Positions 9,058 through 19,168 are shown, counted from the first letter of the stretch. The stretch: DNA of 64,000 nucleotides from Flaviflagellibacter deserti (GCF_042652085.1 NZ_JBHSJF010000006.1:186001-250000); one strand, 5' to 3'. Notes: generated from the letters alone by a model not told the origin. Program-made: numbers and translations.

Positions 9058-12000
9058 TCATTCGGCGGGTGCCACGGCGGTCTGCTTATGCTTGGCCAAC
9101 AACTCCAGCCGCCGGCTGATCACATAAAAGATCGGGGTGAAAATCAGCCCGAATGCGGTGACGCCCGCCATGCCGAAGAACACGGTGGTCCCGAGCGATT
9201 GGCGCATCTCGGCGCCGGCGCCAGTTGCGACCACCAGGGGTACGACGCCGAGGATGAACGCCAGGGAGGTCATGAGGATCGGCCGTAGCCTTGTCCTTGC
9301 CGCCTCGACAGCGGCATCGACGGGCGTCATTCCATGGTCTTCTCCTTGCCGCGCGAACTCGACGATCAGGATCGCATTCTTGGCGGCAAGGCCGATCAGC
9401 ACTACGAAGCCGATCTGCGCCAGAATATTGACGTCCATCGCCATGACCAGCAGCCCGCTCACGGCGGCCAGAAGGCACATCGGCACGATCAGCATCACCG
9501 CGAACGGCAGGGCCCAGCTTTCGTATTGAGCTGCGAGCAGCAGGAATACGAAGACGATCGAGGCAAGGAAGACGATCATGCCCGAGCTTCCTGCCATCCG
9601 CTCCTGCAGCGCGAGTTCCGTCCACTCGAAGCTGTAGCCCTCCGGCAGCGTCTGCCGGGCGATCTCCTCCATGCGATCGAGTGCCGTTCCGGTCGACACA
9701 CCGGGCGCTGCGGCGCCCTGGACTTCGCCGGCGGCACGCAGATTGAACCGGGGCATACGATACGGGCCGTTGCGCTCCTCGAAATTGGCGAGGGAACTGA
9801 GCGGTACCATCGCGCCGGAATCGCTGCGGGTCTTGAAGTTGCCGATCGTTTCGATGTCCTGGCGGGTGACGCCGTCGGCCTGGGCTCGAACCTGGAAGGT
9901 GCGGCCGAGGAAGTTGAAGTCGTTCACGTAGGACGAGCCGAGATAGATCTCGAGCGTCTCGAAAACACGGCTTGCCGGCACGCCGAGCATCTCGGCTTTC
10001 ACGCGGTCTATGTCGGCATAGAGCTTCGGCGTCGCGGTATTGAACGGCGTGAAGACCCGCACGAAGCCGGGCGAGGCGCTGGCGGCCGAAACCATGCTCT
10101 GAACGACGCGCTCCAGTTCAACCGGACCCGCCCCGGTCGTGTCCTGCACCATCATCTTGAAGCCACCCGCATTGCCGATGCCGCGCACCGAGGGGGGCTT
10201 GATCGGAATGAAGCGGGCTTCCGGTATATCCGCGAGCCTCGCTGGCAATCCGGCTATCAGCGCGTCCACGCCGAGACCGCGACCGGCTCTCTCCGAAAAG
10301 GGCTTGAGGATGATGAATGCGAGACCGTTAGCGGAAGCATTCGTGAAGGTCGCGCCGTCCAGACCGGCGATCGCGACGACATGCGCAATGCCATCGAGAT
10401 CGACCAGGCGGTTCGACAGCTTCGTCATCACGGCCTCCGTCCGGGAGAGCGATGAGCCCGGCGGCAGTTGAACCGAGGTGATGAAATATCCCTGGTCGAG
10501 CTCCGGGATGAAGCCGGTCGGCGCGCGTTCCAATTGCCATCCGGTCAGACCGAGCAGAGCGGCGTAGGGCACCAGCATCAGCACGGCATAGCGGAGCAAT
10601 CGCCGCGTCAGCCGGCCGTATCCCGACGAGAGTCTGTCGAAACCGGCGTTGAAGGCCCTGAACGCACGGTCGACCCGCAGCATCGACAACAGGCCGCGCG
10701 GTTCATGATGATCCGGCCGATGCGGCTTCAGCAGCATGGCGCACAGAGCTGGACTGAGAGTCAGCGAGACGAAGGCCGATATCGCGGTCGCCGATGCGAT
10801 GGTGACCGCGAACTGACGGAAGAACTGCCCGGAGATGCCCGACACCATGGCGGCCGGGATGAAGACCGAGCAGAGGACGAGCGCGATCGCGATCAAGGCG
10901 CCGCTGATCTCGTCCATGGAGCGATGAGCGGCCTCCTTGGGTGCGAGACCCTCGGCTAAATGCCGCTCGACATTTTCGACGACGACGATTGCATCGTCGA
11001 CGACGATGCCGATCGCCAGGACGAGGCCGAGCAGCGACAGGTTGTTCAGCGAATAACCGAGCGCCGCCATCACGGCGAAGGTGCCGATGAGCGAGATCGG
11101 GATCGCGAGAATCGGAACGATCGCGGCACGCCATGTCTGCAGGAACAGGATGACGACCAGAACGACGAGAGCAACTGCCTCGAGGATGGTCTTGTAGACC
11201 TCGTCGACCGACTCCGCGATGAACTCAGTCGGGTTGAAGGGGATGTCGTAGGCGACGCCGGCCGGCAGCCGGGTACCCAGCCGCTTCATTTCCTCGACCA
11301 CCCGTTCGGCGGTATCGAGCGCATTCGAACCAGGCTGCTGGAATATCTGGATCGGCTGCGCCGGCTGGCCGTTGAAGTTGGCAACCGCGCGGAATGTCTG
11401 GGCGGTGAGTTCGACGCGGGCGATGTCGCTGACGCGCGTGACCCGCCCTTCGGCGTCGGTCCTGACGATGATGTTTTCGAATTCCGCCGGGTCGGAGAGC
11501 CGGCCGAGCGTTTCCACATTGAGCTGGAAAGCGCCCTGGCTCGGCACCGGTGGCTGGTTCACCACGCCGGCGGCGACCTGGACGTTCTGGGCACGCAACG
11601 CGTCGACCACTTCACCCGCGGTCAGATTACGGGCGGCGACGCGATCCGGGTCGAGCCAGATCACCATCGCGTAGTCGCGCGATGTCGGCATGCGGACGTC
11701 GCCCACGCCTTGGACCCGGAGCAGCGCGTCCCTGATCTGCAGCGTCGCGTAATTCGCCAGATAGAGCTGCTGCCGCGAATTGTCCGGCGAGAACAGCTGG
11801 ACGACCATCAGGATGTCGGGTGAGCTCTTCCGCACCGTGACGCCGAGGCGCCGGACGTCCTCCGGAAGCCGGGGTTCCGCGACCGCGACGCGGTTCTGCA
11901 CGAGCACCTGCGCTTCGTCGACATCGGTGCCGAGCGCGAACGTCACGGTGATCGACAACTGCCCGTCGCCCGTCGCCTGCGAGGACATGTAAAGCATGTC

Positions 12001-12225
12001 CTCGACGCCGTTGATTTCCTGCTCAATCGGCGTCGCCACCGTGTTGCTGATGACCTCGGCCGATGCGCCCGGATACTGCGCCTGAATCACGACGGTCGGA
12101 GGCGCGATTTCCGGATATTGGGCGACCGAAAGCGTCGTATAGCCGGCCAGTCCGATCAGCACGACGAGGATGGACATCACCGCCGCGAAGATCGGACGCT
12201 CGATGCAGAAATGGGCGATCCGCAT
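9058..12225 (-). CDS. RND multidrug efflux transporter, HAE1 family (AcrB-like)
   Basis: At 1055 residues this has the usual length for an AcrB/MexB-type inner-membrane pump. It opens with MRIAHFCIERPIFAAVMSI and has the proton-relay residues in the central helices: the Asp pair in IGIVVDDAIVVVENVERH and the Lys in GLAAKNAILIVEFARQG. Such pumps export hydrophobic drugs, dyes and detergents by proton antiport through an adaptor and an outer-membrane channel. It lies 9 bases after the adaptor gene on the same strand, so both form one operon. No outer-membrane channel gene is nearby. Confidence 0.95.
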   Translation of the reverse strand: MRIAHFCIERPIFAAVMSILVVLIGLAGYTTLSVAQYPEIAPPTVVIQAQYPGASAEVISNTVATPIEQEINGVEDMLYMSSQATGDGQLSITVTFALGTDVDEAQVLVQNRVAVAEPRLPEDVRRLGVTVRKSSPDILMVVQLFSPDNSRQQLYLANYATLQIRDALLRVQGVGDVRMPTSRDYAMVIWLDPDRVAARNLTAGEVVDALRAQNVQVAAGVVNQPPVPSQGAFQLNVETLGRLSDPAEFENIIVRTDAEGRVTRVSDIARVELTAQTFRAVANFNGQPAQPIQIFQQPGSNALDTAERVVEEMKRLGTRLPAGVAYDIPFNPTEFIAESVDEVYKTILEAVALVVLVVILFLQTWRAAIVPILAIPISLIGTFAVMAALGYSLNNLSLLGLVLAIGIVVDDAIVVVENVERHLAEGLAPKEAAHRSMDEISGALIAIALVLCSVFIPAAMVSGISGQFFRQFAVTIASATAISAFVSLTLSPALCAMLLKPHRPDHHEPRGLLSMLRVDRAFRAFNAGFDRLSSGYGRLTRRLLRYAVLMLVPYAALLGLTGWQLERAPTGFIPELDQGYFITSVQLPPGSSLSRTEAVMTKLSNRLVDLDGIAHVVAIAGLDGATFTNASANGLAFIILKPFSERAGRGLGVDALIAGLPARLADIPEARFIPIKPPSVRGIGNAGGFKMMVQDTTGAGPVELERVVQSMVSAASASPGFVRVFTPFNTATPKLYADIDRVKAEMLGVPASRVFETLEIYLGSSYVNDFNFLGRTFQVRAQADGVTRQDIETIGNFKTRSDSGAMVPLSSLANFEERNGPYRMPRFNLRAAGEVQGAAAPGVSTGTALDRMEEIARQTLPEGYSFEWTELALQERMAGSSGMIVFLASIVFVFLLLAAQYESWALPFAVMLIVPMCLLAAVSGLLVMAMDVNILAQIGFVVLIGLAAKNAILIVEFARQGEDHGMTPVDAAVEAARTRLRPILMTSLAFILGVVPLVVATGAGAEMRQSLGTTVFFGMAGVTAFGLIFTPIFYVISRRLELLAKHKQTAVAPAE

Positions 12226-12234
12226 GGCGCCGCC

Positions 12235-13413
12235 TCAGTTCGCGAGCGCGGTCGAGCTGGGCTCGATTTCGCCGGCTTGCGGAGAAACGGCCTGACCGGC
12301 GCGAGCGCGCATCAGGCCGTTGATGACGATGCGGTCTTGCGGCCCGATGCCGCCACGCACGACGCGCAGGCCGCGTCCCTGGCTGGAACCGAGTTCGACC
12401 TTGGTTGCCTTCAGCTTGTTGTCGGCATCAACCGTGAGGACGACCCGGTCCGCCTGATCCCTGAGTGTCGCCGTCTCCGGAATGAGCAGCGCCTCGTAAG
12501 GCCGGGTCAGCGGCATTCGGAGCCGGCCGAACTGCCCCGGTGTGATGAAGAGGTCGGGATTGGGAAGTGTCGCGCGGGCGCGGATGGTGCCGGAGCCCGC
12601 TTCCAGTCGATTGTCGACGAAATCGATGGAGCCCCGATAAGGCCAGTCCTCGTCGCCCTGCATCCGCGCTTCGACAGGCATGCTCTTGTCCCTCAGCGGT
12701 GCGATCTCGCCCTTTTTCAGACCTCGCTGATAGGAAAGGAGGTCGCGTTCGCTGACGTCGAAGACGAAGTAGATGGGATCGAGCGCGACGATCGTGGTGA
12801 GAAGCACGCTGTCGGTGATCAGGGTGCCTGGATCGACCCGACGGTTGGACACGCGGCCAGCGATGGGGGCACGGATCTCGGTATAATCGAGATCGAGTTG
12901 GGCGCGAGCGACGGCAGCCTCGGCGAGTTCCAGCGACGCATCGGCGTCCTTCTTCTGCTGGCGCCGCTGGTCCAGGCTGGCCTGCGATACTGCATTGCTG
13001 CCGACCAATTGTTCGGAGCGGCGAAGTTCGAGGCTCGCAAGTTCGACGGCAGCCTGGGCGCTCGACCTCTGCGCGCGCGCCTGTGCCAGGGCAGTCTGGT
13101 AGGGACGCTGGTCGACGACGAACAGCAATTGCCCCGCCTCGACGATCTGGCCGTCCTGAAAATCGATGGACCGGAGATACCCCGTCACGCGCGCCCGGAT
13201 ATCGACGCTCGCGCTCGGCTCGAAACGGCCGGCGAATTCGTTCCAGTCGGTGATCTCCCGCTTCAGGGGAACCGATACGACCACCGAGGGAGGAGGGGCC
13301 GCGGCGATCGTAGCCGAGGCAGAGGTCTGGGAAGAATACCAGCCGAAGATCGACCCGCCGGATACTGCCGCAATCAGTATCCCGCCGGCCGCGATGCTAC
13401 GCATGCGCGCCAT
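12235..13413 (-). CDS. RND efflux periplasmic adaptor (membrane fusion protein)
   Basis: The 392-residue protein is an AcrA/MexE-type adaptor: an N-terminal membrane anchor, a lipoyl/barrel-sandwich region (RVTGYLRSIDFQDGQIVEAG), a coiled-coil hairpin and beta-barrel domains. The start at 13413 is set by an AAAGGAG ribosome-binding site 7 bases upstream; an in-frame ATG at 13491 adds an unrelated leader. It precedes and is co-transcribed with the 9058-12225 pump. No regulator gene is adjacent. Confidence 0.93.
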   Translation of the reverse strand: MARMRSIAAGGILIAAVSGGSIFGWYSSQTSASATIAAAPPPSVVVSVPLKREITDWNEFAGRFEPSASVDIRARVTGYLRSIDFQDGQIVEAGQLLFVVDQRPYQTALAQARAQRSSAQAAVELASLELRRSEQLVGSNAVSQASLDQRRQQKKDADASLELAEAAVARAQLDLDYTEIRAPIAGRVSNRRVDPGTLITDSVLLTTIVALDPIYFVFDVSERDLLSYQRGLKKGEIAPLRDKSMPVEARMQGDEDWPYRGSIDFVDNRLEAGSGTIRARATLPNPDLFITPGQFGRLRMPLTRPYEALLIPETATLRDQADRVVLTVDADNKLKATKVELGSSQGRGLRVVRGGIGPQDRIVINGLMRARAGQAVSPQAGEIEPSSTALAN

Positions 13414-13534
13414 CCGGTGCTCCTTTGAACGCGGCCGGATGGCTGCGTCGAGGCAATGCAAGGGGGAACCGCACGTTCGCCCACGCCTCATGACACTAAG
13501 CGGCTGATGTCGCGGAGGCTTCCCAGGAGCACCA

Positions 13535-13591
13535 CGAAATTGTCGTCGGCTGTCGCGGCAGGGGCCACGAATACGTTTCGATACAATTTCG
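13535..13591. repeat. Inverted repeat upstream of the first RND operon
   Basis: CGAAATTGT (13535-13543) and its exact complement ACAATTTCG (13583-13591) are separated by 39 bases, about 120-180 bases upstream of the adaptor start at 13413. This could be a regulator site or part of the promoter, but the long spacer makes the meaning uncertain. Confidence 0.3.
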
Positions 13592-13670
13592 CGCTCTCAG
13601 GAGCCGCCGCTATCGGCCGCTTCCTTCTTGTGTCCCTTGATCCGGCTTTCTCACCTGGAATTCGCTCTTC

Positions 13671-14258
13671 ATGGCCGATCTCGCAAAGGGGCCGGTGCTC
13701 TGGCTGCCGCATCACCTCGGTTACGGAGGCTCGCTCGTGCTGAGCCTCTCGCTTCTCGGCGGGCTTGCATTGCTGATCCTGTCGCGCAGCCGGGTCGAGA
13801 CCGTAGCCGCCGACCGGCTTTCGATTCGGTCGAGCCTGAATGCGGTCTTCGTCCATCGCTGGCCGGCGGTGTTGAGCGGCGTGCTTGTCGCCGCCATAGG
13901 CACATTCGCCTACCTGCGCTTCGCACCGCTTGGCGTCACCTCGCAGATCGGCACGGCGGCGAGCGGGGCGGCGGGACTGTTGCCCGACACGCTGTACGGC
14001 CCTGGACCGCGGCCTTCGCTGCCGGCCAGTTCAAGCCGACCTTGCCGACCGGCAGGCAGATCGGCAGCGGATTGATCGGCGGCGTATTCATGGGATGGGG
14101 CGGGCGCGATGACCGCGCTCGGTTGCACGATCGGCGTACTCTTGTCGGGCATCCAGGCCGGCGCAGTTGCCGGAGGTCTATTCCTGGTCTTCTGCACCGG
14201 CGGCGTGCTGATCGGATTGCGGCTTCGCAACCCTCTTGGTCACGGAAGGTTCGGCTAA
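13671..14258 (+). pseudogene. YeeE/YedE-family membrane transporter remnant, truncated and frameshifted
   Basis: Three blocks together resemble the C-terminal half of a YeeE/YedE (sulfur transport) protein. The first runs from the ATG at 13671 (PVLWLPHHLGYGGSL to APLGVTSQIG). The second is in another frame from about 14010 (AAFAAGQFKPTLPTGRQIGS to FMGWGGR). The third returns to the first frame at 14109-14258 (MTALGCTIGVLLSGIQAGAV). The N-terminal half is missing, and the piece normally between the LYGLD and AAFAAGQF regions appears deleted, with a one-base insertion near 14108 restoring the frame. The open frame from 13671 stops at 14075 with an unrelated tail. It is unlikely to make a working transporter. 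Confidence 0.75.
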
Positions 14259-14324
14259 GGAGAAAAGCTAGGCTATGCGGCGAGTTGGGCCGCCGCTATC
14301 GCGACCGGAGCCGGCGATAGAAGT

Positions 14325-14398
14325 TGGCTGGGGAACCTGGATTCGAACCAAGATTAACGGAGTCAGAGTCCGCTGTTCTACCGTTGAACTATTCCCCA
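14325..14398 (-). tRNA. tRNA-Gln (anticodon CUG)
   Basis: The minus strand folds as a complete tRNA. The acceptor stem is TGGGGAA paired with TTCCCCA, followed by G73 and an encoded CCA. The D stem is GTTC/GAAC, and the anticodon arm GCGGA-CTCTGAC-TCCGT carries anticodon CTG for the glutamine codon CAG. The T arm is CTTGG-TTCGAAT-CCAGG. No direct repeat suggesting an integrated element was seen next to it. Confidence 0.95.
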
Positions 14399-14621
14399 AC
14401 AGGGAGCCGGGCGCGCAAATCGCTAGGCCCGGCCGGCCAGCGCAGGGGACATAACCGGAGGTGCTTGGCATTGCAAGCCCGCGCGGAAGATTGAACTAAA
14501 TCTCGCGCAGGGAACCGTCTTCGCCCGCGTATAATGCTCAAGGCTGAGTTATCATCCGCGTGTCAAATGGCTCGGCCATTGCGTTGCGGCTGAGGGATTT
14601 TTGACGGGAAGGGCTGGACTG

Positions 14622-15743
14622 GTGAAGCGTGCATCACTGATCGCTTTGGGTGGACTGGCCGTCGTGGTGACGGGCGTTTATGGCCTGTCGCAGACCGAAG
14701 GTGGCCTTGAGGGCATCTGGAGGACCGCCACGGCGACCGAGGGGCCCGCCCTGGCTGCTCCGGTGACGACAGCGTCCGCGCCGAAACAGGGCGCCCCGGT
14801 CGAAACCGCCAAGGCGCGCTCCATCCCTGCGATGACCGAACTGCAGTCAGTCGGTTCGCTGTCATCCGATGAGTCGGTCAGCGTCGCCGCCGAGATCGCC
14901 GGCCGCATCGCCTCGATCGGCGCCAGGGAGGGCGAGGCGGTGAAGACGGGCGACACGCTCGTCCAGCTCGACGACGCACTCGCCCGCGCCGAGATGGCCA
15001 ATGTCGAGGCCAATCTGAGGCTCGCCCAATCGAACTATGATCGCGCCACGACCCTGACGCGGTCCGGCGCCGGCACCGAGCGCGCCCGTGATGAAGCGCT
15101 TGCCGCGCTTGAAACCGGCCGCGCCGCGGTCGAGCTCGCGCGCGTGCGGCTCGACAAGATGAATATCCGCGCGCCTTTCGACGGCACGGTCGGCATCCGC
15201 ACGGTCTCGGTCGGCGCTTACGCCCAGATCGGCCAGGCGCTGATGAACCTGGAGAAGATCGACACGCTTAAGCTCGATTTCCGCCTACCGGAAATCAATC
15301 TGCGCGACGTCCATGTTGGCCAGACGGTCCTGATCACGGTCGATGCCTATCCGGGCCAGACCTATGAAGGGCAGGTCTATGCGATCGATCCGCTACTCGA
15401 CGTCAACGGCCGCGCATTGAAGATCCGCGCCCGCCTGCAGAATCCTGGCAACCGGCTGCGTCCCGGCCTGTTCGCCCGTGTCACCGTCACCGGCGCGAGT
15501 CGCGGCAATGTCGTCGTCGTGCCGGAAGGCGCGATCGTGCCGCGCGGCAACGACGTCTTTGTCTACCGCGTCGAGGGCGGCAAAGCGCTCGAATCCAAGG
15601 TCAAGCTCGGCGAGCGTCGCGCCGGACAGGTCGAGGTGGTTGAAGGATTGACCGCCGACAGCATGGTGGTGGTCGCCGGCCAGGGCCGCCTGCGCGATGG
15701 TGCGGTCGTCGAGGTCATCGCCGCCGCGGCGGAGCCGAGCTGA
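14622..15743 (+). CDS. RND efflux periplasmic adaptor (membrane fusion protein)
   Basis: The protein has a short basic start and a hydrophobic segment (KRASLIALGGLAVVVTGVYG), then the adaptor core: a barrel-sandwich half (AGRIASIGAREGEAVKTGD), a short coiled coil and the second half (IRAPFDGTVGIRTVSVGAY), followed by beta-barrel domains. This resembles adaptors of the MdtA/MexH type. I chose the GTG at 14622 because it gives a typical signal start with GGAAGGG 9 bases upstream; a TTG at 14601 in the same frame is the alternative. The pump gene follows 3 bases after the stop. Confidence 0.92.
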   Translation: MKRASLIALGGLAVVVTGVYGLSQTEGGLEGIWRTATATEGPALAAPVTTASAPKQGAPVETAKARSIPAMTELQSVGSLSSDESVSVAAEIAGRIASIGAREGEAVKTGDTLVQLDDALARAEMANVEANLRLAQSNYDRATTLTRSGAGTERARDEALAALETGRAAVELARVRLDKMNIRAPFDGTVGIRTVSVGAYAQIGQALMNLEKIDTLKLDFRLPEINLRDVHVGQTVLITVDAYPGQTYEGQVYAIDPLLDVNGRALKIRARLQNPGNRLRPGLFARVTVTGASRGNVVVVPEGAIVPRGNDVFVYRVEGGKALESKVKLGERRAGQVEVVEGLTADSMVVVAGQGRLRDGAVVEVIAAAAEPS

Positions 15744-15746
15744 GCC

Positions 15747-18700
15747 ATGCGGATCTCGGAAATCTGCATCAAGCGTCCCGTCTTCGCGACGGTGATGACG
15801 CTCTTGATGGTGCTGATCGGCATCGTCTCCTATGACCGGCTATCGGTCCGCGAATATCCGAACATCGACGAGCCCGTCGTCTCGGTGCAGACGACCTATA
15901 CCGGCGCGTCCGCCGAGATCATCGAATCCCAGGTCACTCAGATCCTCGAAGGCTCGATCGCCGGCATCGCCGGCATCGACACGATCGAATCGCAGAGCCG
16001 TTCCGAGACGAGCCGCATCACCGTCCGCTTCAACCTGAACGTCGATCCCGATGTCGCCGCGAGCGATGTCCGCGACCGTGTTTCCCGCGTCCGTCGCAAT
16101 CTGCCGGACGAGATCGACGAGCCGACCGTCGCCAAGGTCGAGGCCGATGCTCAGCCGATCATGTTCATGTCGTTCACCAGCGACCGCGAAGGGCCGCTGG
16201 AGATCACCGACTATATCGACCGCTTCGTCGTCGACCGGCTGAAGAATCTCAACGGCGTCGCCGACGTCCAGATCTATGGTGAGCGCCGCTATGCCATGCG
16301 CATCTGGGTCGATCGCGCCCGTCTCGCCGCCTACAACCTGACGGTCCAGGACGTCGAGGACGCCCTGCGCGCCCAGAACGTCGAAATCCCGTCCGGCCGT
16401 ATCGAAAGCACTGACCGCGAATTCAACGTCCTGTCGCGCACGGGTCTCGAGACGCCGGCGGAGTTCGAGGCGATCGTCGTCAAGCTCGCCGACGGCTATC
16501 AGGTCAAGATGCGCGACGTCGCCCGCGTCGAACTCGGCGCCAAGGACGAGCGTCGCGCCAGCCGCTTCATGGGCAAATCGGCGATCTCGGTCGGCATCAT
16601 CAAGCAAGCGACGGCCAATCCGCTCGATGTCTCGAACGGAGTTCGCGAGATCCTGCCGGCCATGCGTGAGAGCCTGCCGGCCGGCATGAACGTCGAGATC
16701 GGCTACGACAGTTCGGTCTTCATCGACCGCTCTATCGAATCGGTGTTCCACACGATCGGCGAGGCGGTGCTCCTCGTCGTCCTCGTCATCGTGTTCTTCC
16801 TGCGTTCGGTCCGCGCCTCGCTCATTCCGATCGTGACAATTCCCGTCTCGCTGATCGCGAGCTTTGCGATCATGTATGTGATGGGCTTCACCATCAACAC
16901 ACTGACGCTGCTCGCGATGGTGCTGGCGATTGGCCTCGTCGTCGACGACGCCATCGTCGTTCTGGAGAACATCTATCGCCACATCGAAGAGGGCATGAAG
17001 CCGGTCCCGGCGGCTCTAAAGGGCGCCAAGGAGATCGGCTTCGCGGTTGTCGCGATGACGATCACGCTCGCCGCCGTCTACGCGCCGATCGCCTTTGCCG
17101 AGGGTCGGACCGGCCGCCTCTTCCTCGAATTCGCGCTGACGCTTGCCGGCGCCGTTCTGGTCTCGGGCTTCGTTGCGCTGACATTGACGCCGATGATGTG
17201 CTCGAAGCTCCTGAAGCATCAGGCCAAACACGGCCGCATATTCAACATGCTGGAGCGGGTGTTCGACGGCGTGGAGCATGGCTATCGCGCCGTGCTGCGC
17301 GGCTCGCTGCGCGTCCGGCCGCTGATCATCCTAGCAGGCGTCGTCGTTGCCGGCGGCAGTGTCTACTTCTTTACGAACCTGTCCCAGGAACTGGCGCCGG
17401 TCGAGGATCGGGGCACGATTCGCCTGTTCGGACGCGGGCCGGAGGGTTCGACGATCGATTTTACGTCCCGCTATGGGCGTCAGGTCGAAGGTATCCTCGG
17501 TCAAACCGCCGATGTCCGCGCCTTCCTGGTCAATTCGGGCTCGCCGGAAGTAACCAATATGTTCGGGTTCGTGCTGTTGAACGACTGGGCCGACCGCGAT
17601 CGCAAGCAGCAGGTGATCACAAGCGAACTCCAGCGCAAGCTCGGCCGGATCGCCGGCGTGCAGGCCTTCGCATCGAACCCGCCCTCGCTCGGCCAGGGGC
17701 AGGGGCTAGGCAACAAGCCGGTCAACTTCGTCATCCAGAGCTCGGGCACCTATGAAGACCTCCGCCAGATGGCGGACCAGTTGGTGACGCGGCTCGAAAG
17801 CGAGCCGGGCGTCGAGAACGTCGAGAGCGATCTCGTCCTCAACAAGCCGGAGATCCAGGTCGCACTCGATCGCTCCAAGGTCGCCGATCTTGGAATCGAC
17901 GTTTCCGTCGCGGGCCGCACGCTGGAATCGCTCCTCGGCGGCCGTCAGGTCACCCGATTCGACAAGGATGGCGAGCAATACGACGTCATGGTCCAGCTCG
18001 CGGCCCAGGACCGCGGCTCGCCGTCGACATTGTCGACCATTTATCTGCGCACCGCCTCGGGCGACATGGTGCAGCTCTCCAACATCGTGCAGGTGAAGGA
18101 ATCGGTCGCGCCGCGCGAGCTGCGCCGCTTCAACCAGCTTCGCGCCGCCACGATCACGGCGAACGTCGCGCCTGGTTCGACGCTCGGCAGTGCGCTCCAG
18201 GCCGTCGAGCGCGCCGCGCAGGAGATCCTGCCGAGGGGCACCCAGGTCGACTACAGCGGCCAGAGCCGCGAATTCCGGTCGTCGAGCCAGAGTCTCGCGC
18301 TCGTCTTCGTGCTGGCGATTCTCTTCATCTACCTCGTGCTGGCGGCGCAGTTCGAAAGCTTCGTCGACCCGTTCATCATCCTGCTCACCGTGCCACTTTC
18401 GATGACGGGTGCTCTCGCCGCGCTGTGGTTCGCGGGAGGAACGCTGAACGTCTATTCGCAGATCGGTCTCGTCACGCTCGTTGGCCTGATCACCAAGCAC
18501 GGCATTCTCATCGTCGAGTTCGCGAACCAGCAGCAGGAAGCCGGTCGCGAGCGAATCGAGGCGGTGGTCGAGGCGGCGGTGCTGCGACTCAGGCCGATTC
18601 TCATGACCACGGGCGCCATGGTGCTCGGCGCGGTACCGCTTGCGCTGGCCACGGGAGCGGGCGCGGAGAGCCGCCAGCAGATCGGCTGGGTCATCGTCGG

Positions 18701-18821
18701 CGGCATGACGCTCGGCACAATGTTGACGCTTTTCGTGGTCCCGACGGTCTATTCGCTGATAGGGCGTAGCCACAGGCATGAGGCCGAAGCCGGCATCGAG
18801 CACGCGGCGCCTGCCGAGTAA
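15747..18821 (+). CDS. RND efflux transporter, HAE1 family
   Basis: The 1024-residue inner-membrane pump opens with MRISEICIKRPVFATVM and keeps the proton-relay Asp pair (LAIGLVVDDAIVVLENIYRH) and Lys (TKHGILIVEFANQQ). Length and sequence fit the MexI/MdtB-like branch and differ clearly from the 9058-12225 pump, so this is not a recent duplicate. It should work as a trimer with the adaptor encoded just upstream and an outer-membrane channel encoded elsewhere. The substrate cannot be predicted. Confidence 0.95.
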   Translation: MRISEICIKRPVFATVMTLLMVLIGIVSYDRLSVREYPNIDEPVVSVQTTYTGASAEIIESQVTQILEGSIAGIAGIDTIESQSRSETSRITVRFNLNVDPDVAASDVRDRVSRVRRNLPDEIDEPTVAKVEADAQPIMFMSFTSDREGPLEITDYIDRFVVDRLKNLNGVADVQIYGERRYAMRIWVDRARLAAYNLTVQDVEDALRAQNVEIPSGRIESTDREFNVLSRTGLETPAEFEAIVVKLADGYQVKMRDVARVELGAKDERRASRFMGKSAISVGIIKQATANPLDVSNGVREILPAMRESLPAGMNVEIGYDSSVFIDRSIESVFHTIGEAVLLVVLVIVFFLRSVRASLIPIVTIPVSLIASFAIMYVMGFTINTLTLLAMVLAIGLVVDDAIVVLENIYRHIEEGMKPVPAALKGAKEIGFAVVAMTITLAAVYAPIAFAEGRTGRLFLEFALTLAGAVLVSGFVALTLTPMMCSKLLKHQAKHGRIFNMLERVFDGVEHGYRAVLRGSLRVRPLIILAGVVVAGGSVYFFTNLSQELAPVEDRGTIRLFGRGPEGSTIDFTSRYGRQVEGILGQTADVRAFLVNSGSPEVTNMFGFVLLNDWADRDRKQQVITSELQRKLGRIAGVQAFASNPPSLGQGQGLGNKPVNFVIQSSGTYEDLRQMADQLVTRLESEPGVENVESDLVLNKPEIQVALDRSKVADLGIDVSVAGRTLESLLGGRQVTRFDKDGEQYDVMVQLAAQDRGSPSTLSTIYLRTASGDMVQLSNIVQVKESVAPRELRRFNQLRAATITANVAPGSTLGSALQAVERAAQEILPRGTQVDYSGQSREFRSSSQSLALVFVLAILFIYLVLAAQFESFVDPFIILLTVPLSMTGALAALWFAGGTLNVYSQIGLVTLVGLITKHGILIVEFANQQQEAGRERIEAVVEAAVLRLRPILMTTGAMVLGAVPLALATGAGAESRQQIGWVIVGGMTLGTMLTLFVVPTVYSLIGRSHRHEAEAGIEHAAPAE

Positions 18822-19168
18822 AACGCAGCTTTTTCAGTGCCTTATTTCAATTACGCCGGCTGGGTTCCGGCGCGGTTCTCCGAGCGGGTCTGTCCGTACG
18901 GGACAGCCTGCAACTCCTCCAAATCGCCCCGAAAACCTACAGTGGCATCAGTGCAACACCCCGTCCCAAATGAGGCAAAGAGACGGCGGAACCTGTTGCG
19001 ACGCGGCAAGCGAAAAGTCATGGTCCTCACACGACGAAGGGGTTTGCCCCGGGTCGTCTCGTCTGGTGGCCCTGGTGCAGTCAGGTGGGATACGGGGGGA
19101 AAACGGCAGGATCCACTGAGACGGACCAGCCGCTTCCCTGAGGGTCTCGAAACTTTTGGAGGACTAAT
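18822..19168. other. Non-coding region upstream of the porin gene
   Basis: No gene is supported in these 347 bases. Near the pump end is a GC hairpin CGCCGG-7-CCGGCG (18854-18872) without a T-run, and then an inverted repeat CTGTCC-GTACG-GGACAG (18890-18906). The porin promoter should lie here, but I see no clear -35/-10 pair. A strong ribosome-binding site (GGAGGA) precedes the porin ATG. Confidence 0.5.

Noticed and set aside
8852..9061. A 69-codon minus-strand frame between the MHS transporter and the first RND pump
   Set aside because: No homology, no ribosome-binding site and composition like non-coding DNA; the 212-base gap appears empty.
14269..14480. An integrated element at the tRNA-Gln gene
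   Set aside because: A tRNA next to a pseudogene is suggestive, but no integrase gene and no repeat of the tRNA 3' end were seen nearby.
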